Assembly: GCA_019454765.1 (NCBI GenBank)
Contig: JACFNR010000011.1
Span: 21,125 to 57,530, forward strand
From: Trueperaceae bacterium
GTDB lineage: Bacteria; Deinococcota; Deinococci; Deinococcales; Trueperaceae
Length of the DNA stretch: 36,406 nt
Direction of reading: 5' to 3'
The notes beneath the pieces are model-generated. The model saw only the letters and a list, made by a program, of their open reading frames with translations, had not been told where the DNA came from and made no database searches. The stretch's first letter is position 1; the number at the start of each line of letters is the position of its first letter. Shown here piece by piece: positions 22,782 through 32,592 of the stretch. The translations under genes and the position numbers were made by a program.

Positions 22782-25043
22782 ATGGCCGACGACCTGAGGG
22801 CCCGGGCAGCCACCTTCGGACTGACCCTGGAGGAGTACGACCTCGTGACCAGCGCACTCGGCCGGCCACCGAACCCACTCGAGGCCGCCATGTTCGGCGC
22901 CCTGTGGAGCGAACACTGCGGCTACAAGAACTCGAAGCCGCTCTTGCGGCGCCTGCCGACGACCGGCCCCCAGGTGCTGCAGGGACCGGGGGAGAACGCC
23001 GGCGTCGTAGACATCGGCGCTGGCTGGGCGGTCGCCTTCAAGATGGAGAGCCACAACCACCCCAGCGCGGTCGAGCCCGTGCAGGGCGCCGCCACCGGCG
23101 TCGGGGGCATACTCCGCGACATCTTCGCGATGGGAGCGCGCCCGTTCGCCACCCTGAACTCGCTCCGCTTCGGCGAGCTGGACGCGCCCGCCACCCGCAG
23201 GCTCCTCGCCGGCGTCGTCGAGGGCATCGCCCTCTACGGCAACGCCATCGGCGTGCCGACGGTCGGTGGTGAGGTCGAGACGAACCCGTGCTACGCGGAG
23301 AACCCGCTCGTCAACGTCATGGCCCTCGGGCTCCTCAGGCACGACGAGCTCAAGCGGGGGACCGTCGGGGCCGTCGGCAACCGGCTCCTCTACGTCGGTT
23401 CGCGCACCGGCCGGGACGGCCTCGGCGGGGCCGTCTTCGCCTCGGCCGACCTGTCCCTCGCCTCCGGCGAGGACCGGCCGGCGGTGCAGGTCGGCGACCC
23501 CTTCATGGAGAAGCTGTTGCTCGAGGCGTGCTTGGAGGCTTACGCGGCCGGCCTGGTGGCGGGCGTGCAGGACATGGGCGCCGCCGGCCTCACCAGCTCG
23601 GTCGGCGAGATGGCGCACCGGGCCGGGTTGGGCGTGGACCTTCACGTCGACCGCGTGCCCAGGCGCGAGGCGGGCATGACGCCGCTCGAGGTGATGCTGT
23701 CGGAGTCGCAGGAGCGCATGGTCCTGACGGCGCAACCGGGCAAGGAGGCCGAGCTCCTCGCCCTCCTGGCCAGGTGGGAGCTCGAGGCCGTCGAGGTTGG
23801 CGAGGTGACCGACCACGGGCGCTTCAGGGTGCTCGAGAGGGGCGAGGTCGTGGCCGACGTGCCCGTGCGGGCACTCAACGAGCCACCAGAGTACGTGCGG
23901 GAGGGCGTGGAGGAGCCGAGCGTGAGGGCGGCCCGTGAAACCGACCTGGCGGGCCTCCCCGTGCCAGCCGACCCAGCCGCCGTCCTGCTGACGCTGCTTG
24001 GGGCCCCGGCGATAGCCTCCAAGCGTCCGCTCTTCGAGCAGTTCGACCAGCAGGTCATGACCAACACGGTGATCGGCCCCGGCGCGGCCGGCGCGGCCGT
24101 CATGCGGGTGAAGGGGACCAGGCTGGGCGTCGCGGCCACCGTCGACTGCAACTCGCGCTACGTGCACCTCGACCCGGAACTGGGGGCCGCGCACGCCGTC
24201 GCCGAGGCGGCGCGCAACCTGAGCTGCGTCGGCGCCACGCCGCTCGCGGTCACCGACAACCTCAACTTCGGCAACCCCACCAACCCCGGCGTCTACTACC
24301 AGCTCGAGCGGGCGGTGGCCGGCCTGACCAGCGCCTGCCTGGCCCTCGACACCCCCGTCGTCGGCGGCAACGTGAGCCTCTACAACGAGTTCGCCACCCC
24401 CGGCGGACGCCACGCCATCCACCCGACGCCGACGATCGGCATGGTGGGCGTCCTCCCCGACGTGACGCGGCACGCCACCGCCGCCCTCAAGCGCCCGGGC
24501 GACGCGATAGTGCTGCTGGGGGCGGTCCCCGGTACGCTCGGCGCCGGCGAGTACCTCTACCGGGTTCACGGGGTCGAGGCCGGCGCGCCGCCCCCGCTCG
24601 ACCTCGTGGTCGAGGCCAAGGTGCAGGCGGTGGTGCGCGGTCTCGTGCAGGACGGCCTCTGTGACACGGCCCACGACGCCGGTCACGGCGGCCTGGCCGT
24701 CGCGCTGGCCGAGCTGTGCCTCGCCGCCGGCCGGGCGGGCGACGCGGGGCCGGGCCCGGGCCTGACTGTCGACCTGGGCGACCCGCCGGGGGCGCGGACC
24801 GACGAGGTCCTGTTCGGCGAGGCGCCGGCCCGCGTGGTCCTGGCCCTCGCGCCCGCCGACGTCGAGGAGGCGCTGGCGCGCGCGGAGGCCGTCGGGGTGC
24901 CGGCGGCCGTCGTCGGCGAGGCGACCGCCCCCGTTGGCGCCGATGCCCGCTTCGTCCTGAAGGGTGGCGGCGCCACCATCGAACTCACGGTGGGGCAACT
25001 GGCGGCGCCATACCGGGGCGCCTACCAGGAAGCGATACGCTGA
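22782..25043 (+). CDS. purL: Phosphoribosylformylglycinamidine synthase, synthetase subunit (small PurL type)
   Basis: The protein is 753 residues, the size of the PurS-dependent small PurL. The ATG is preceded by AAAGGAAGG at 4 bases. N-terminal W-S-E-H45-C-G-Y-K-N-S-K and E-S-H91-N-H93-P-S-A-V-E-P are the catalytic and ATP/substrate-binding blocks. Two AIRS-type repeats follow, including [10 protein letters not shown] and [11 protein letters not shown]. It converts FGAR to FGAM with ATP and ammonia in de novo purine synthesis. The last bases lie just before the purF start. Confidence 0.97.
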   Translation: MADDLRARAATFGLTLEEYDLVTSALGRPPNPLEAAMFGALWSEHCGYKNSKPLLRRLPTTGPQVLQGPGENAGVVDIGAGWAVAFKMESHNHPSAVEPVQGAATGVGGILRDIFAMGARPFATLNSLRFGELDAPATRRLLAGVVEGIALYGNAIGVPTVGGEVETNPCYAENPLVNVMALGLLRHDELKRGTVGAVGNRLLYVGSRTGRDGLGGAVFASADLSLASGEDRPAVQVGDPFMEKLLLEACLEAYAAGLVAGVQDMGAAGLTSSVGEMAHRAGLGVDLHVDRVPRREAGMTPLEVMLSESQERMVLTAQPGKEAELLALLARWELEAVEVGEVTDHGRFRVLERGEVVADVPVRALNEPPEYVREGVEEPSVRAARETDLAGLPVPADPAAVLLTLLGAPAIASKRPLFEQFDQQVMTNTVIGPGAAGAAVMRVKGTRLGVAATVDCNSRYVHLDPELGAAHAVAEAARNLSCVGATPLAVTDNLNFGNPTNPGVYYQLERAVAGLTSACLALDTPVVGGNVSLYNEFATPGGRHAIHPTPTIGMVGVLPDVTRHATAALKRPGDAIVLLGAVPGTLGAGEYLYRVHGVEAGAPPPLDLVVEAKVQAVVRGLVQDGLCDTAHDAGHGGLAVALAELCLAAGRAGDAGPGPGLTVDLGDPPGARTDEVLFGEAPARVVLALAPADVEEALARAEAVGVPAAVVGEATAPVGADARFVLKGGGATIELTVGQLAAPYRGAYQEAIR

Positions 25044-25048
25044 GGCTG

Positions 25049-26497
25049 GTGGTCCCCCTGCCCCGGGTCGAGAGCGTCGACAAGCCGCGCGAGGAGTGCG
25101 GCGTGTTCGGGGTGCGCCTGTCGCGCCCCGCCGACGTGGCCGGCCTCTGCCACCTGGGGATCTTCGCCCTGCAGCATCGGGGCCAGGAGTCGTGCGGCAT
25201 CTGCGTCACTTCGACCGAGCAGGTGCGGCTCGAGAAGGGGATGGGGCTGGTGGGGGAGGTCTTCACCCCCGAACGGCTCGACCGGCTCCGCTTCCCCGGG
25301 GCGCACCAGGGCGTGGCCCACACCCGCTACTCGGTGACCGGCTCGAGCGTCCCCTTGAACGCCCAACCGCTCACGGTGCGCTCCAACAAGGGCTACCTCG
25401 CCCTCGTCCACAACGGCAACTTCACCAACGCCCGCGAGATCCGCGATGACCTCCTCGCCGGCGGAGCCGTCTTCCAGACCAGTAACGACAGCGAGGTGAT
25501 GTTGAACCTGATCGCCCGCTACAGCACCCTCGACCTCGTCGAGGCGACGGCCCGCGCCATGAAGGACCTGCAGGGCGGCTTCGCGGTCGTGCTGATGGAC
25601 GACCGGCGGCTCATCGCGCTCCGTGACGCGCACGGCGTCCGACCGCTCGTCATGGGCACGCTGGACGGCGGCCACGTCTTCGCCTCCGAACCCGCAGCGT
25701 TGGCCGTGGTGGGAGCAGAGTTCGTCCGCGACGTCAGGCCCGGCGAACTAGTGGTGGCCGACGGTGCCGGGCTCAGGAGCCTGCAGGTCCTCGCGCCCGA
25801 ACCCACCCCGTGCGCCTTCGAGTGGATCTACTTCGCCCGCGGCGACGCCGTCCTCGACGGCGTGGACGTCCACGGCGCCCGCGTGCGCATGGGCATGGAG
25901 CTCGCCAGGGAGGCACCGGTGGCGGCCGACCTCGTCGTGGGGGTCCCGGAGTCCGGCCTGGCAGCCGCCATCGGCTACTCGCGCGCCGGCGGCGTGCCGT
26001 ACGACCTCGGCCTCTACAAGTCGCCGTACGCCGGCCGCTCCTTCATCAGCCCCACCCAGCAGCTGCGCGAGCTGAAGGTGCGACTCAAGCTGAGACCGAC
26101 GGCCGCCGTGCGCGGCCGACGCGTCGTGCTGGTCGACGACTCCATCGTCAGGGGCACCACGTCGGGCCGCATCGTCCAGCTCCTGCGCGAAGCCGGGGCG
26201 TCGGAGGTGCACTTCCGGGTCTCCAGCCCACCCATCAAGTACCCCTGCTACTACGGCATCGACACCGCCGCTCGCAAGGAGCTGGCCGCCGCCACCTTGA
26301 GCGTCGAGGAGATCAGGCAGCGGATCGGCGCCGACAGCCTGCACTTCCTGACGGAGGAGGGCCTGCGGCGGGCACTCGAGCTGCAGGACGTCTGCCTGGC
26401 GTGCTTCAACGGGCGCTACCCGGCCGGCGAGCCGAGCGAGCTGGCGCGCCGCGAGGGGCTCGGACCCGAGGTCGGGCGCGCCGAGGCGACCGGCTAG
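25049..26497 (+). CDS. purF: Amidophosphoribosyltransferase
   Basis: The protein is 482 residues from a GTG 5 bases after the purL stop with GAGG nearby; upstream in-frame sequence belongs to purL in another frame. A 16-residue propeptide ends in R-E-E before catalytic Cys17 (C-G-V-F-G), as in the self-processed Bacillus-type enzyme. Cysteines in P-C-A-F-E, Y-P-C-Y-Y-G-I-D and C-L-A-C-F match the four ligands of the 4Fe-4S cluster known for that class. The PRPP loop is V-L-V-D-D-S-I-V-R-G-T-T. It carries out the first committed step of purine synthesis. It converges with the next gene with one base between stops. Confidence 0.97.
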   Translation: MVPLPRVESVDKPREECGVFGVRLSRPADVAGLCHLGIFALQHRGQESCGICVTSTEQVRLEKGMGLVGEVFTPERLDRLRFPGAHQGVAHTRYSVTGSSVPLNAQPLTVRSNKGYLALVHNGNFTNAREIRDDLLAGGAVFQTSNDSEVMLNLIARYSTLDLVEATARAMKDLQGGFAVVLMDDRRLIALRDAHGVRPLVMGTLDGGHVFASEPAALAVVGAEFVRDVRPGELVVADGAGLRSLQVLAPEPTPCAFEWIYFARGDAVLDGVDVHGARVRMGMELAREAPVAADLVVGVPESGLAAAIGYSRAGGVPYDLGLYKSPYAGRSFISPTQQLRELKVRLKLRPTAAVRGRRVVLVDDSIVRGTTSGRIVQLLREAGASEVHFRVSSPPIKYPCYYGIDTAARKELAAATLSVEEIRQRIGADSLHFLTEEGLRRALELQDVCLACFNGRYPAGEPSELARREGLGPEVGRAEATG

Positions 26498-26498
26498 G

Positions 26499-27245
26499 TC
26501 AGGCCCGACCGCCGCGCGCGGTCAACGCCAGCCACGCGAACTCGATCAGGCGCGGCACCCGCCGCCAGCGCCGCCTGTCGAGGGCCACCCGGAACAGCCA
26601 CTCGACCCCGAGCCGGGTGGTCCAGGCCGGCATGCGCCTCACCTCGCCCGCCAGCACGTCGAGCGTTCCCCCGACCCCGATCGACACCTTGGCCCCGAGG
26701 CGCTCCCTATGCTCGTGCAGGAAGAGCTCCTGCCCCTCGCCCAGGCCGGCCAGCAGCAGGTCGGGCGCGGCCGCCCGCACGGCGGCGCACACGGCGTCCG
26801 CCTCGCCGACCCGGTCGAAGTAGCCGTGATGGTGGCCGACGACGGTCGTGCCGTAGGTGGCCGCGACGGCGAGCGCCGCCCGCTCCGCCACCCCAGGCCG
26901 TGCGCCGAGGAGGTAGACGCGCAGGCCGGCGCCGCCGCGACCGAGCACCGCCGCGACCAGGTCGACGCCCGGCACCCGTCCCGGCAGCCGCGTGCCGGCC
27001 AGGCGCGCCGCCAACGCCACCCCGACGCCGTCCGCGACGCTCAGGTCGGCCGCGCGCAGCGCCCGGTCGAGCTCCGGTTGGGCCCGACCCAACACGACGA
27101 TCTCGGGGTTGAGGGTGACCACCAGCCGCGAGGCGCCCGGCGGGGCGGCTGCGGCCGCGAGCACCCAGTCGGTGGCGCCCGCCAGGTCGACCACGTCGAG
27201 CGGGTAGCCGAGTACGGCGACCCGGCGGGGCGCGACCTCGGTCAA
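26499..27245 (-). CDS. WecG/TagA/CpsF family glycosyltransferase
   Basis: The protein is 248 residues from a TTG that overlaps the stop of the ComB-like gene; no better start exists in frame. Family blocks are L-N-P-E-I-V near residue 45, then A-D-G-V-G-V near 70, then V-Y-L-L-G-A-R-P-G-V near 105, the A-A-x-P-D-L-L-L-A-G-L-G-E-G-Q-E segment near 160, and I-G-V-G-G-T-L-D-V-L-A-G near 190, as in UDP-ManNAc transferases (WecG, TagA). These add an amino sugar to a lipid-linked precursor of surface polysaccharide. No other polysaccharide genes are adjacent, so its product is unknown. Confidence 0.9.
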   Translation of the reverse strand: MTEVAPRRVAVLGYPLDVVDLAGATDWVLAAAAAPPGASRLVVTLNPEIVVLGRAQPELDRALRAADLSVADGVGVALAARLAGTRLPGRVPGVDLVAAVLGRGGAGLRVYLLGARPGVAERAALAVAATYGTTVVGHHHGYFDRVGEADAVCAAVRAAAPDLLLAGLGEGQELFLHEHRERLGAKVSIGVGGTLDVLAGEVRRMPAWTTRLGVEWLFRVALDRRRWRRVPRLIEFAWLALTARGGRA

Positions 27246-27958
27246 GAGGCCGTGAAGCGGTACAGGTTGCCGTGCTCGCCCGGCTCCACCCCGACGAGCT
27301 GCGGCACGCTCTCGCTCGCCGACACGCGCGCGGCGAAACCGATGTCTTGCTCCAGGCCGATGGAGCGCAGGTACTGCCCGGCCACCGAGCGCCACAGCAC
27401 GTCGAGCGGCTCGGGGAAGGCGCGTAGGACGGTGGTCGCCAGGCGCGTGGCGCCCGCGACCTCGCTGACTGCCAGGTGCGTCCTGGCCAGGCCGGCGATG
27501 ACCGCCGCCGCCAAGGTGTCGTCGAGGTCGGGTTCGCCCGCGAAGCCGGAGCAGACGAGGTCGATGCGCGACCCCGCCAACGCCGCGGCGCGCCGCGCCA
27601 CGGCGCCGGCGTTGTAGAGCGACCCGAGCAGCACGTGGCGCGCGCCCCCGAGTTGCTCCAGCCAGCGCGGAGCGTTCTCCGACACCATCACGACGTCGCG
27701 GTCACCGAAGCCGATGCGGGCCAGGTTGGCCGGCGAGTTGCCGTGGTTGAAGCCCTCGGGTGGCACGCCCTGGCGCTCCCCCACGAGCACGTTGCCGGCC
27801 GCGGCCGCGCGGGCGCGCCGCATGGAGGTGGTGAGCGACAGGCTCGAAGCGCCCTGGTCGAAGAGCATCGGGGCGACGGTGCACGTTCGCAGCACGTCGA
27901 TCAGGACGACGACGTCTGTGTAAGGCCCGTTCGCTACGAGATCCGTGTTGATCAGCAT
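27242..27958 (-). CDS. comB: ComB-like 2-phosphosulfolactate phosphatase family protein
   Basis: The protein is 238 residues, normal for the family. The ATG lies about 26 bases past a TGT-TAGACT promoter box. Family features are V-L-I-D-V-L-R-T-C-T-V near residue 17, G-E-R-Q-G near 57, F-N-H-G-N-S-P near 66, V-L-L-G-S-L-Y-N-A near 107, and C-S-G-F-A-G-E-P-D-L-D-D near 132 with the acidic metal-binding cluster. The named reaction (removal of phosphate from 2-phospho-3-sulfolactate) is from methanogen coenzyme M synthesis; no other CoM gene is visible, so the bacterial substrate is uncertain. It is divergent from bshC. Confidence 0.85.
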   Translation of the reverse strand: MLINTDLVANGPYTDVVVLIDVLRTCTVAPMLFDQGASSLSLTTSMRRARAAAAGNVLVGERQGVPPEGFNHGNSPANLARIGFGDRDVVMVSENAPRWLEQLGGARHVLLGSLYNAGAVARRAAALAGSRIDLVCSGFAGEPDLDDTLAAAVIAGLARTHLAVSEVAGATRLATTVLRAFPEPLDVLWRSVAGQYLRSIGLEQDIGFAARVSASESVPQLVGVEPGEHGNLYRFTAS

Positions 27959-27983
27959 GGTGGCGCCCCGTCCCGGCCGCGCG

Positions 27984-27989
27984 AGTCTA
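27984..27989 (-). promoter_or_regulatory. Extended -10 (TGT-TAGACT) for comB-like/wecG-like genes
   Basis: The minus strand reads GTGTTAGACTCG, closely resembling the oppA -10 region (GTGTTAGATTCG). It is located in the 102-base divergent region shared with bshC. Confidence 0.5.
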
Positions 27990-28049
27990 ACACGGGGGGC
28001 GCCGGGGTCCGGCGTCGCCCGCGGCCCCACCGCACCGCGCCGCGCCGGA

Positions 28050-28055
28050 TAAGCT
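28050..28055 (+). promoter_or_regulatory. -10 box TAAGCT for bshC, leaderless arrangement
   Basis: TAAGCT is followed by 5 bases and the GTG start, so the transcript would start at or inside the first codon. No ribosome-binding site precedes the GTG. Confidence 0.45.
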
Positions 28056-28060
28056 GCGCT

Positions 28061-29629
28061 GTGCTCGCCGCAGCAACGCCGCCCGCGCCCTCGTTCGTCG
28101 CCGCCTACCTCGACGGGCAACTGAACGACTTCTTCGAGCTGAGGCCGGGCGACGTCGACGCGGCGTTGGAGCTGCCACGGGCCGCGGAGCGGGGTCCGCT
28201 CGTCGACGCCCTGACGCGTTACGCGCGCAGCCTTGGTGCTCCGGACGCGGTCTTCAGGAACCTCGAGCGGCTGCGCCACCCACGGGCGCGGGCCGTTGTC
28301 ACCGGGCAGCAGACCGGCTTGCTGCTGGGCCCCACCTACACGCTGTCGAAGGCCGTCACCGCCGTGGCGCTGGCGCGGCGCCTCGACAGCGCTGAGCGAC
28401 CCGTGGTGCCGCTCTTCTGGCTGGCGACGCAGGACCACGACGCGCACGAGATGGATCACTGTTACCTCCTCGACGGCAGCGAGACGCTGCGCCGTCTGGC
28501 CGTGCCGCTCCCCGCCGGCGTCGCCGTCGGGCGGGCCCGGTTCACGACCGCCATGCTCGCCGCCGTGGAGGACGGCCTCGCGTCCCTCACGCCGCCGCCG
28601 CGCTTCCTTGGCGAGGTGCGCGCGCTGCTTCGTGACACGGCGGCCGACGCCGCCACCTACCCGGACTGGTTCGGCGCCATCCTGACGCGCCTCCTGGGGG
28701 AGCAGGGCCTCGTCCTGGTCGACCCCCTCCGGGCTGACGTCGCGGCGCTGTTCCGGGACGTCCTCGCCGCCGAACTGGCCGACGCCGGCCACACCCCCCA
28801 CGCCGTCAACGCCGCGGGCCGGCGCCTGAAGGCGATCGGCTTCGAGGCCCAGTTGGGTCGTGGCGCCGACGCCACCAACCTGTTCGTCGAGGTCGACGGG
28901 CGCCGCGTGCTGCTGCGGCGCCGGGGCGCCGGCTTCACGGCAGGCGAGCGCGACTTCACCGGGCCGGAACTCGTGGCGATGCTCGGGGACGACCCCACCG
29001 TCGTCACGCCGGCGGCGGGCCTGAGGCCGGTCGTGCAGGACGCGCTGTTGCCGACCGCGGTCTTCGTGCTCGGACCCGGCGAGCTGCGCTACGTGGCGCA
29101 GCTGCGCGACGTGTACCGCTTCCACGACGTGCCCATGCCGCTGGCGTGGCCGCGGGCGAGCGCCACGGTGCTGGAGCCGCCCGTGGCCAGGCTGCTTGCG
29201 AAGTACGGACTCGACGCCGCCGGTTACTGCGCCCACCCGGAGCGTGCCGAGGAGGCCGCGCTCCTCGCGCTCCACGGTCACGCGGCCGGCTTCGCGGCGT
29301 CGGCGGCCGCCGTGGAGGCGCAGGTCGTCGGCATGCTCGAGGCCGTGAACGGCATCGACCCGACGCTCGACCGGGCGGTGCGCAAGGGGGGCGAGCGCCT
29401 GGCCGCGACCCTGGAGCGGCTGCGCCACAAGGTCGGGTCGGCGCTCGCCCGAACCGACGCGACCACCGCCAGGCAGTTCGACCGCCTGCGCGCCCACCTC
29501 CTGCCCGGCGGCGAGAAGGCCGAGCGCGTGTTGAGCCCCTTGAGTCACGCCCTCAAGTTCGGCGTGAGACCCGTCGTGGACCTGTTCCTCACGCTCGAGC
29601 CGTCGGGCGAGCAGGAGCTAAGGGTCTGA
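28061..29629 (+). CDS. bshC: Bacillithiol biosynthesis cysteine-adding enzyme BshC
   Basis: The protein is 522 residues, close to the usual BshC length of about 540. The frame is open upstream, but GTG at 28061 is the first codon after the TAAGCT box and gives the expected N-terminus. Diagnostic blocks are V-T-G-Q-Q-T-G-L-L-L-G-P at residues 80-91, then F-W-L-A-T-Q-D-H-D-A-H-E near 127, and a C-terminal helical segment of about 90 residues that forms the coiled coil in known structures. BshC joins cysteine to GlcN-malate to complete bacillithiol, the low-molecular-weight thiol of Firmicutes and Deinococcus. bshA and bshB are not in the window. Confidence 0.95.
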   Translation: MLAAATPPAPSFVAAYLDGQLNDFFELRPGDVDAALELPRAAERGPLVDALTRYARSLGAPDAVFRNLERLRHPRARAVVTGQQTGLLLGPTYTLSKAVTAVALARRLDSAERPVVPLFWLATQDHDAHEMDHCYLLDGSETLRRLAVPLPAGVAVGRARFTTAMLAAVEDGLASLTPPPRFLGEVRALLRDTAADAATYPDWFGAILTRLLGEQGLVLVDPLRADVAALFRDVLAAELADAGHTPHAVNAAGRRLKAIGFEAQLGRGADATNLFVEVDGRRVLLRRRGAGFTAGERDFTGPELVAMLGDDPTVVTPAAGLRPVVQDALLPTAVFVLGPGELRYVAQLRDVYRFHDVPMPLAWPRASATVLEPPVARLLAKYGLDAAGYCAHPERAEEAALLALHGHAAGFAASAAAVEAQVVGMLEAVNGIDPTLDRAVRKGGERLAATLERLRHKVGSALARTDATTARQFDRLRAHLLPGGEKAERVLSPLSHALKFGVRPVVDLFLTLEPSGEQELRV

Positions 29630-29644
29630 GGGGGCGCATCGCGG

Positions 29645-29676
29645 CGGCGACGGGTCGCCGCGGCGGCCCGTCGCCG
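29645..29676. terminator. Hairpin between convergent bshC and guaB
   Basis: The 48-base gap holds a perfect 10-base stem (CGGCGACGGG at 29645-29654 with CCCGTCGCCG at 29667-29676) and a nested alternative stem. It could end transcription from both sides. There is no T-run. Confidence 0.45.
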
Positions 29677-29677
29677 G

Positions 29678-31189
<1,512 letters not shown>

Positions 31190-31236
31190 TCACCCTTTCG
31201 GTGGGCGGCGCGGCGCTGCGCGCCGGATGCGGACGG

Positions 31237-31638
31237 TCAGGGGTCGCGCTCCAGGAGCACGACGAGCGGCGTGAGCCACCGTTCCGGGACGCGGACGGCC
31301 CTGCCGCTCGCGTCCGTGGGCACGTGGCGTGTCGTCGCGGTCGCGACCAGGGTCCGGTCGGCCGGCCTCAGAACACGGTAGGCGAAGGCGACGCTGCGAC
31401 TGCGCACCTCCGTCAGCGTCGTGGCGACCTCGAGCAGGTCGTCGAAGTAGCAGGCGGCCCGGTAGTCGACCTCGAGGCGCGCCACCGCCAACGACAGGCC
31501 GGTATCCTCCATCTCGCGGTAGCTCAAGCCGCGCCGGCGCAACCACTCCACGCGCCCCGCCTCGAACCACGGCACGTAGGCGCTGTGGTGCACCACGCCC
31601 ATCTGATCGGTCTCGACGAACCTGACCCTTAGCTCCAT
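31237..31638 (-). CDS. YbgC/FadM-type acyl-CoA thioesterase (hot-dog fold)
   Basis: The protein is 133 residues with an ATG preceded by GCGAGGG. The 4-hydroxybenzoyl-CoA thioesterase signature is clear: E-T-D11[18 protein letters not shown], with Asp11 the catalytic acid and the following Gly-Val-Val-His positioning the substrate. The frame is open upstream but is low complexity there. It hydrolyses an acyl-CoA of unknown chain. It is the first gene of a unit with guaB. Confidence 0.92.
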   Translation of the reverse strand: MELRVRFVETDQMGVVHHSAYVPWFEAGRVEWLRRRGLSYREMEDTGLSLAVARLEVDYRAACYFDDLLEVATTLTEVRSRSVAFAYRVLRPADRTLVATATTRHVPTDASGRAVRVPERWLTPLVVLLERDP

Positions 31639-31683
31639 GTCCCTCGCCGGCCGGCGCCGGTGACGCCGCGCCCCTCGCCGGGC

Positions 31684-31689
31684 AGCATA
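31684..31689 (-). promoter_or_regulatory. -10 box TATGCT (within GGCGTTATGCTGCC) for thioesterase-guaB
   Basis: The minus strand has TATGCT about 45 bases before the thioesterase ATG. The surrounding 14 bases are identical to those before the aminotransferase gene at 32506-32519. It shares an intergenic region with the divergent SagB-like gene. Confidence 0.45.
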
Positions 31690-31719
31690 ACGCCTGGGCC
31701 GCGGCCCGCCGGCCGGTGC

Positions 31720-31725
31720 TACAGT
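31720..31725 (+). promoter_or_regulatory. Extended -10 (TGC-TACAGT) for the SagB-like gene
   Basis: GGTGCTACAGT matches TGnTAnnnT. Transcription would start near 31732, upstream of the GGGAG ribosome-binding site. This argues for the GTG at 31742, not the one at 31724, as the start. Confidence 0.5.
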
Positions 31726-31741
31726 GCGCTCGGGAGCGAAG

Positions 31742-32455
31742 GTGACCCAGAGCAAGGTCCGGTCCCTGGCGGCCGAGTTCTTCGATCAGACCAAGTACCG
31801 GCGGGGGCTGCTGCCCCCGTCTCGCACGCGCGTGGCGCCGCCGTTCAAGGTCTTCGCCAACCCGGCGGAGGTGGCCACCCTCCCCGCTCCCCAGCTGAAG
31901 GGCGGCACGGGCATCTGGACCGCACTGTCGCGCGACCGCGGCGGGGTCGCCGAGGGAGGCAGGCTCAAGCAGGCGCACCTGTCGCAACTGCTGTGGAGCT
32001 GCGCAGGCTTCACCTACGGCAGGCAGCGGGTTCACGTCACGTCGCAGGCCGTGTCGTCCCTCGAGTGTTACGTCCTGGCGTTCAACGTCCAGGACCTCTT
32101 CGCCGGGGTGTACCACTACAACCCGCGCGACCACAGCCTCGACCAGCTCAAGATGGGGTCCGTCGACGCCGCCTTCGCCGAGTGCGTCCTGGCGCCCGTC
32201 GACCTGGCCGCGCAGGCCGCCGCAGTCTGCTTCACGGGGGTGCCCTCGCGACACCGCGTCGCCGACGGCGGGCGCATGTACCGCTACCTACTCCTTGACG
32301 CCGGCGCAGCCGCGCAAGAGCTCGTGTTGGCCGGCACCGCCCTCGGCCTGGCCGTCGGGTACGCGGCCGACTTCTACGACGACGAGCTGGCCGCGCTGCT
32401 CACGGTCGACGGGCGGGGCGAGGTGCCGCTCTGCTTCCTGACCATCGGCTCGTGA
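31742..32455 (+). CDS. SagB/ThcOx-type nitroreductase-fold dehydrogenase
   Basis: The protein is 237 residues from a GTG preceded by GGGAG at 5 bases. It has the nitroreductase fold of the SagB-type oxidoreductase family: L-S-Q-L-L-W-S-C-A-G-F near residue 83, then R-V-H-V-T-S-Q-A-V-S-S-L-E-C-Y-V near 98 (FMN phosphate and Arg/Ser contacts), V-Y-H-Y-N-P near 124, and the C-terminal G-T-A-L-G-L-A near 196. Family members use FMN; in toxin clusters they oxidise thiazolines and oxazolines. No cyclodehydratase (YcaO) or precursor peptide is nearby, so this stand-alone copy probably acts on another substrate. Confidence 0.87.
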   Translation: MTQSKVRSLAAEFFDQTKYRRGLLPPSRTRVAPPFKVFANPAEVATLPAPQLKGGTGIWTALSRDRGGVAEGGRLKQAHLSQLLWSCAGFTYGRQRVHVTSQAVSSLECYVLAFNVQDLFAGVYHYNPRDHSLDQLKMGSVDAAFAECVLAPVDLAAQAAAVCFTGVPSRHRVADGGRMYRYLLLDAGAAAQELVLAGTALGLAVGYAADFYDDELAALLTVDGRGEVPLCFLTIGS

Positions 32456-32482
32456 CGGGTTAGCCGCCGCGCGCCCTCGGCG

Positions 32483-32498
32483 CCGGGGGTCGCCCCGG
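32483..32498 (+). terminator. Weak hairpin after the SagB-like gene
   Basis: CCGGGG-GTCG-CCCCGG forms a 6-base stem 27 bases past the stop. There is no T-run; it may separate this gene from the aminotransferase, whose own -10 box lies 13 bases further on. Confidence 0.3.
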
Positions 32499-32510
32499 TC
32501 GGGCGGGCGT

Positions 32511-32516
32511 TATGCT
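32511..32516 (+). promoter_or_regulatory. -10 box TATGCT for the aminotransferase
   Basis: TATGCT lies in GGCGTTATGCTGCC, the same 14 bases found before the thioesterase-guaB unit. It predicts a leader of about 70 bases. No convincing -35 is present. Confidence 0.45.
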
Positions 32517-32592
32517 GCCAGCCGACCGCCCGCCCGGCGCGAGCGGCCCCGCGGGCCGCCACGCCGGTCCGGCCAGGAGGAAGGGCACCCGA

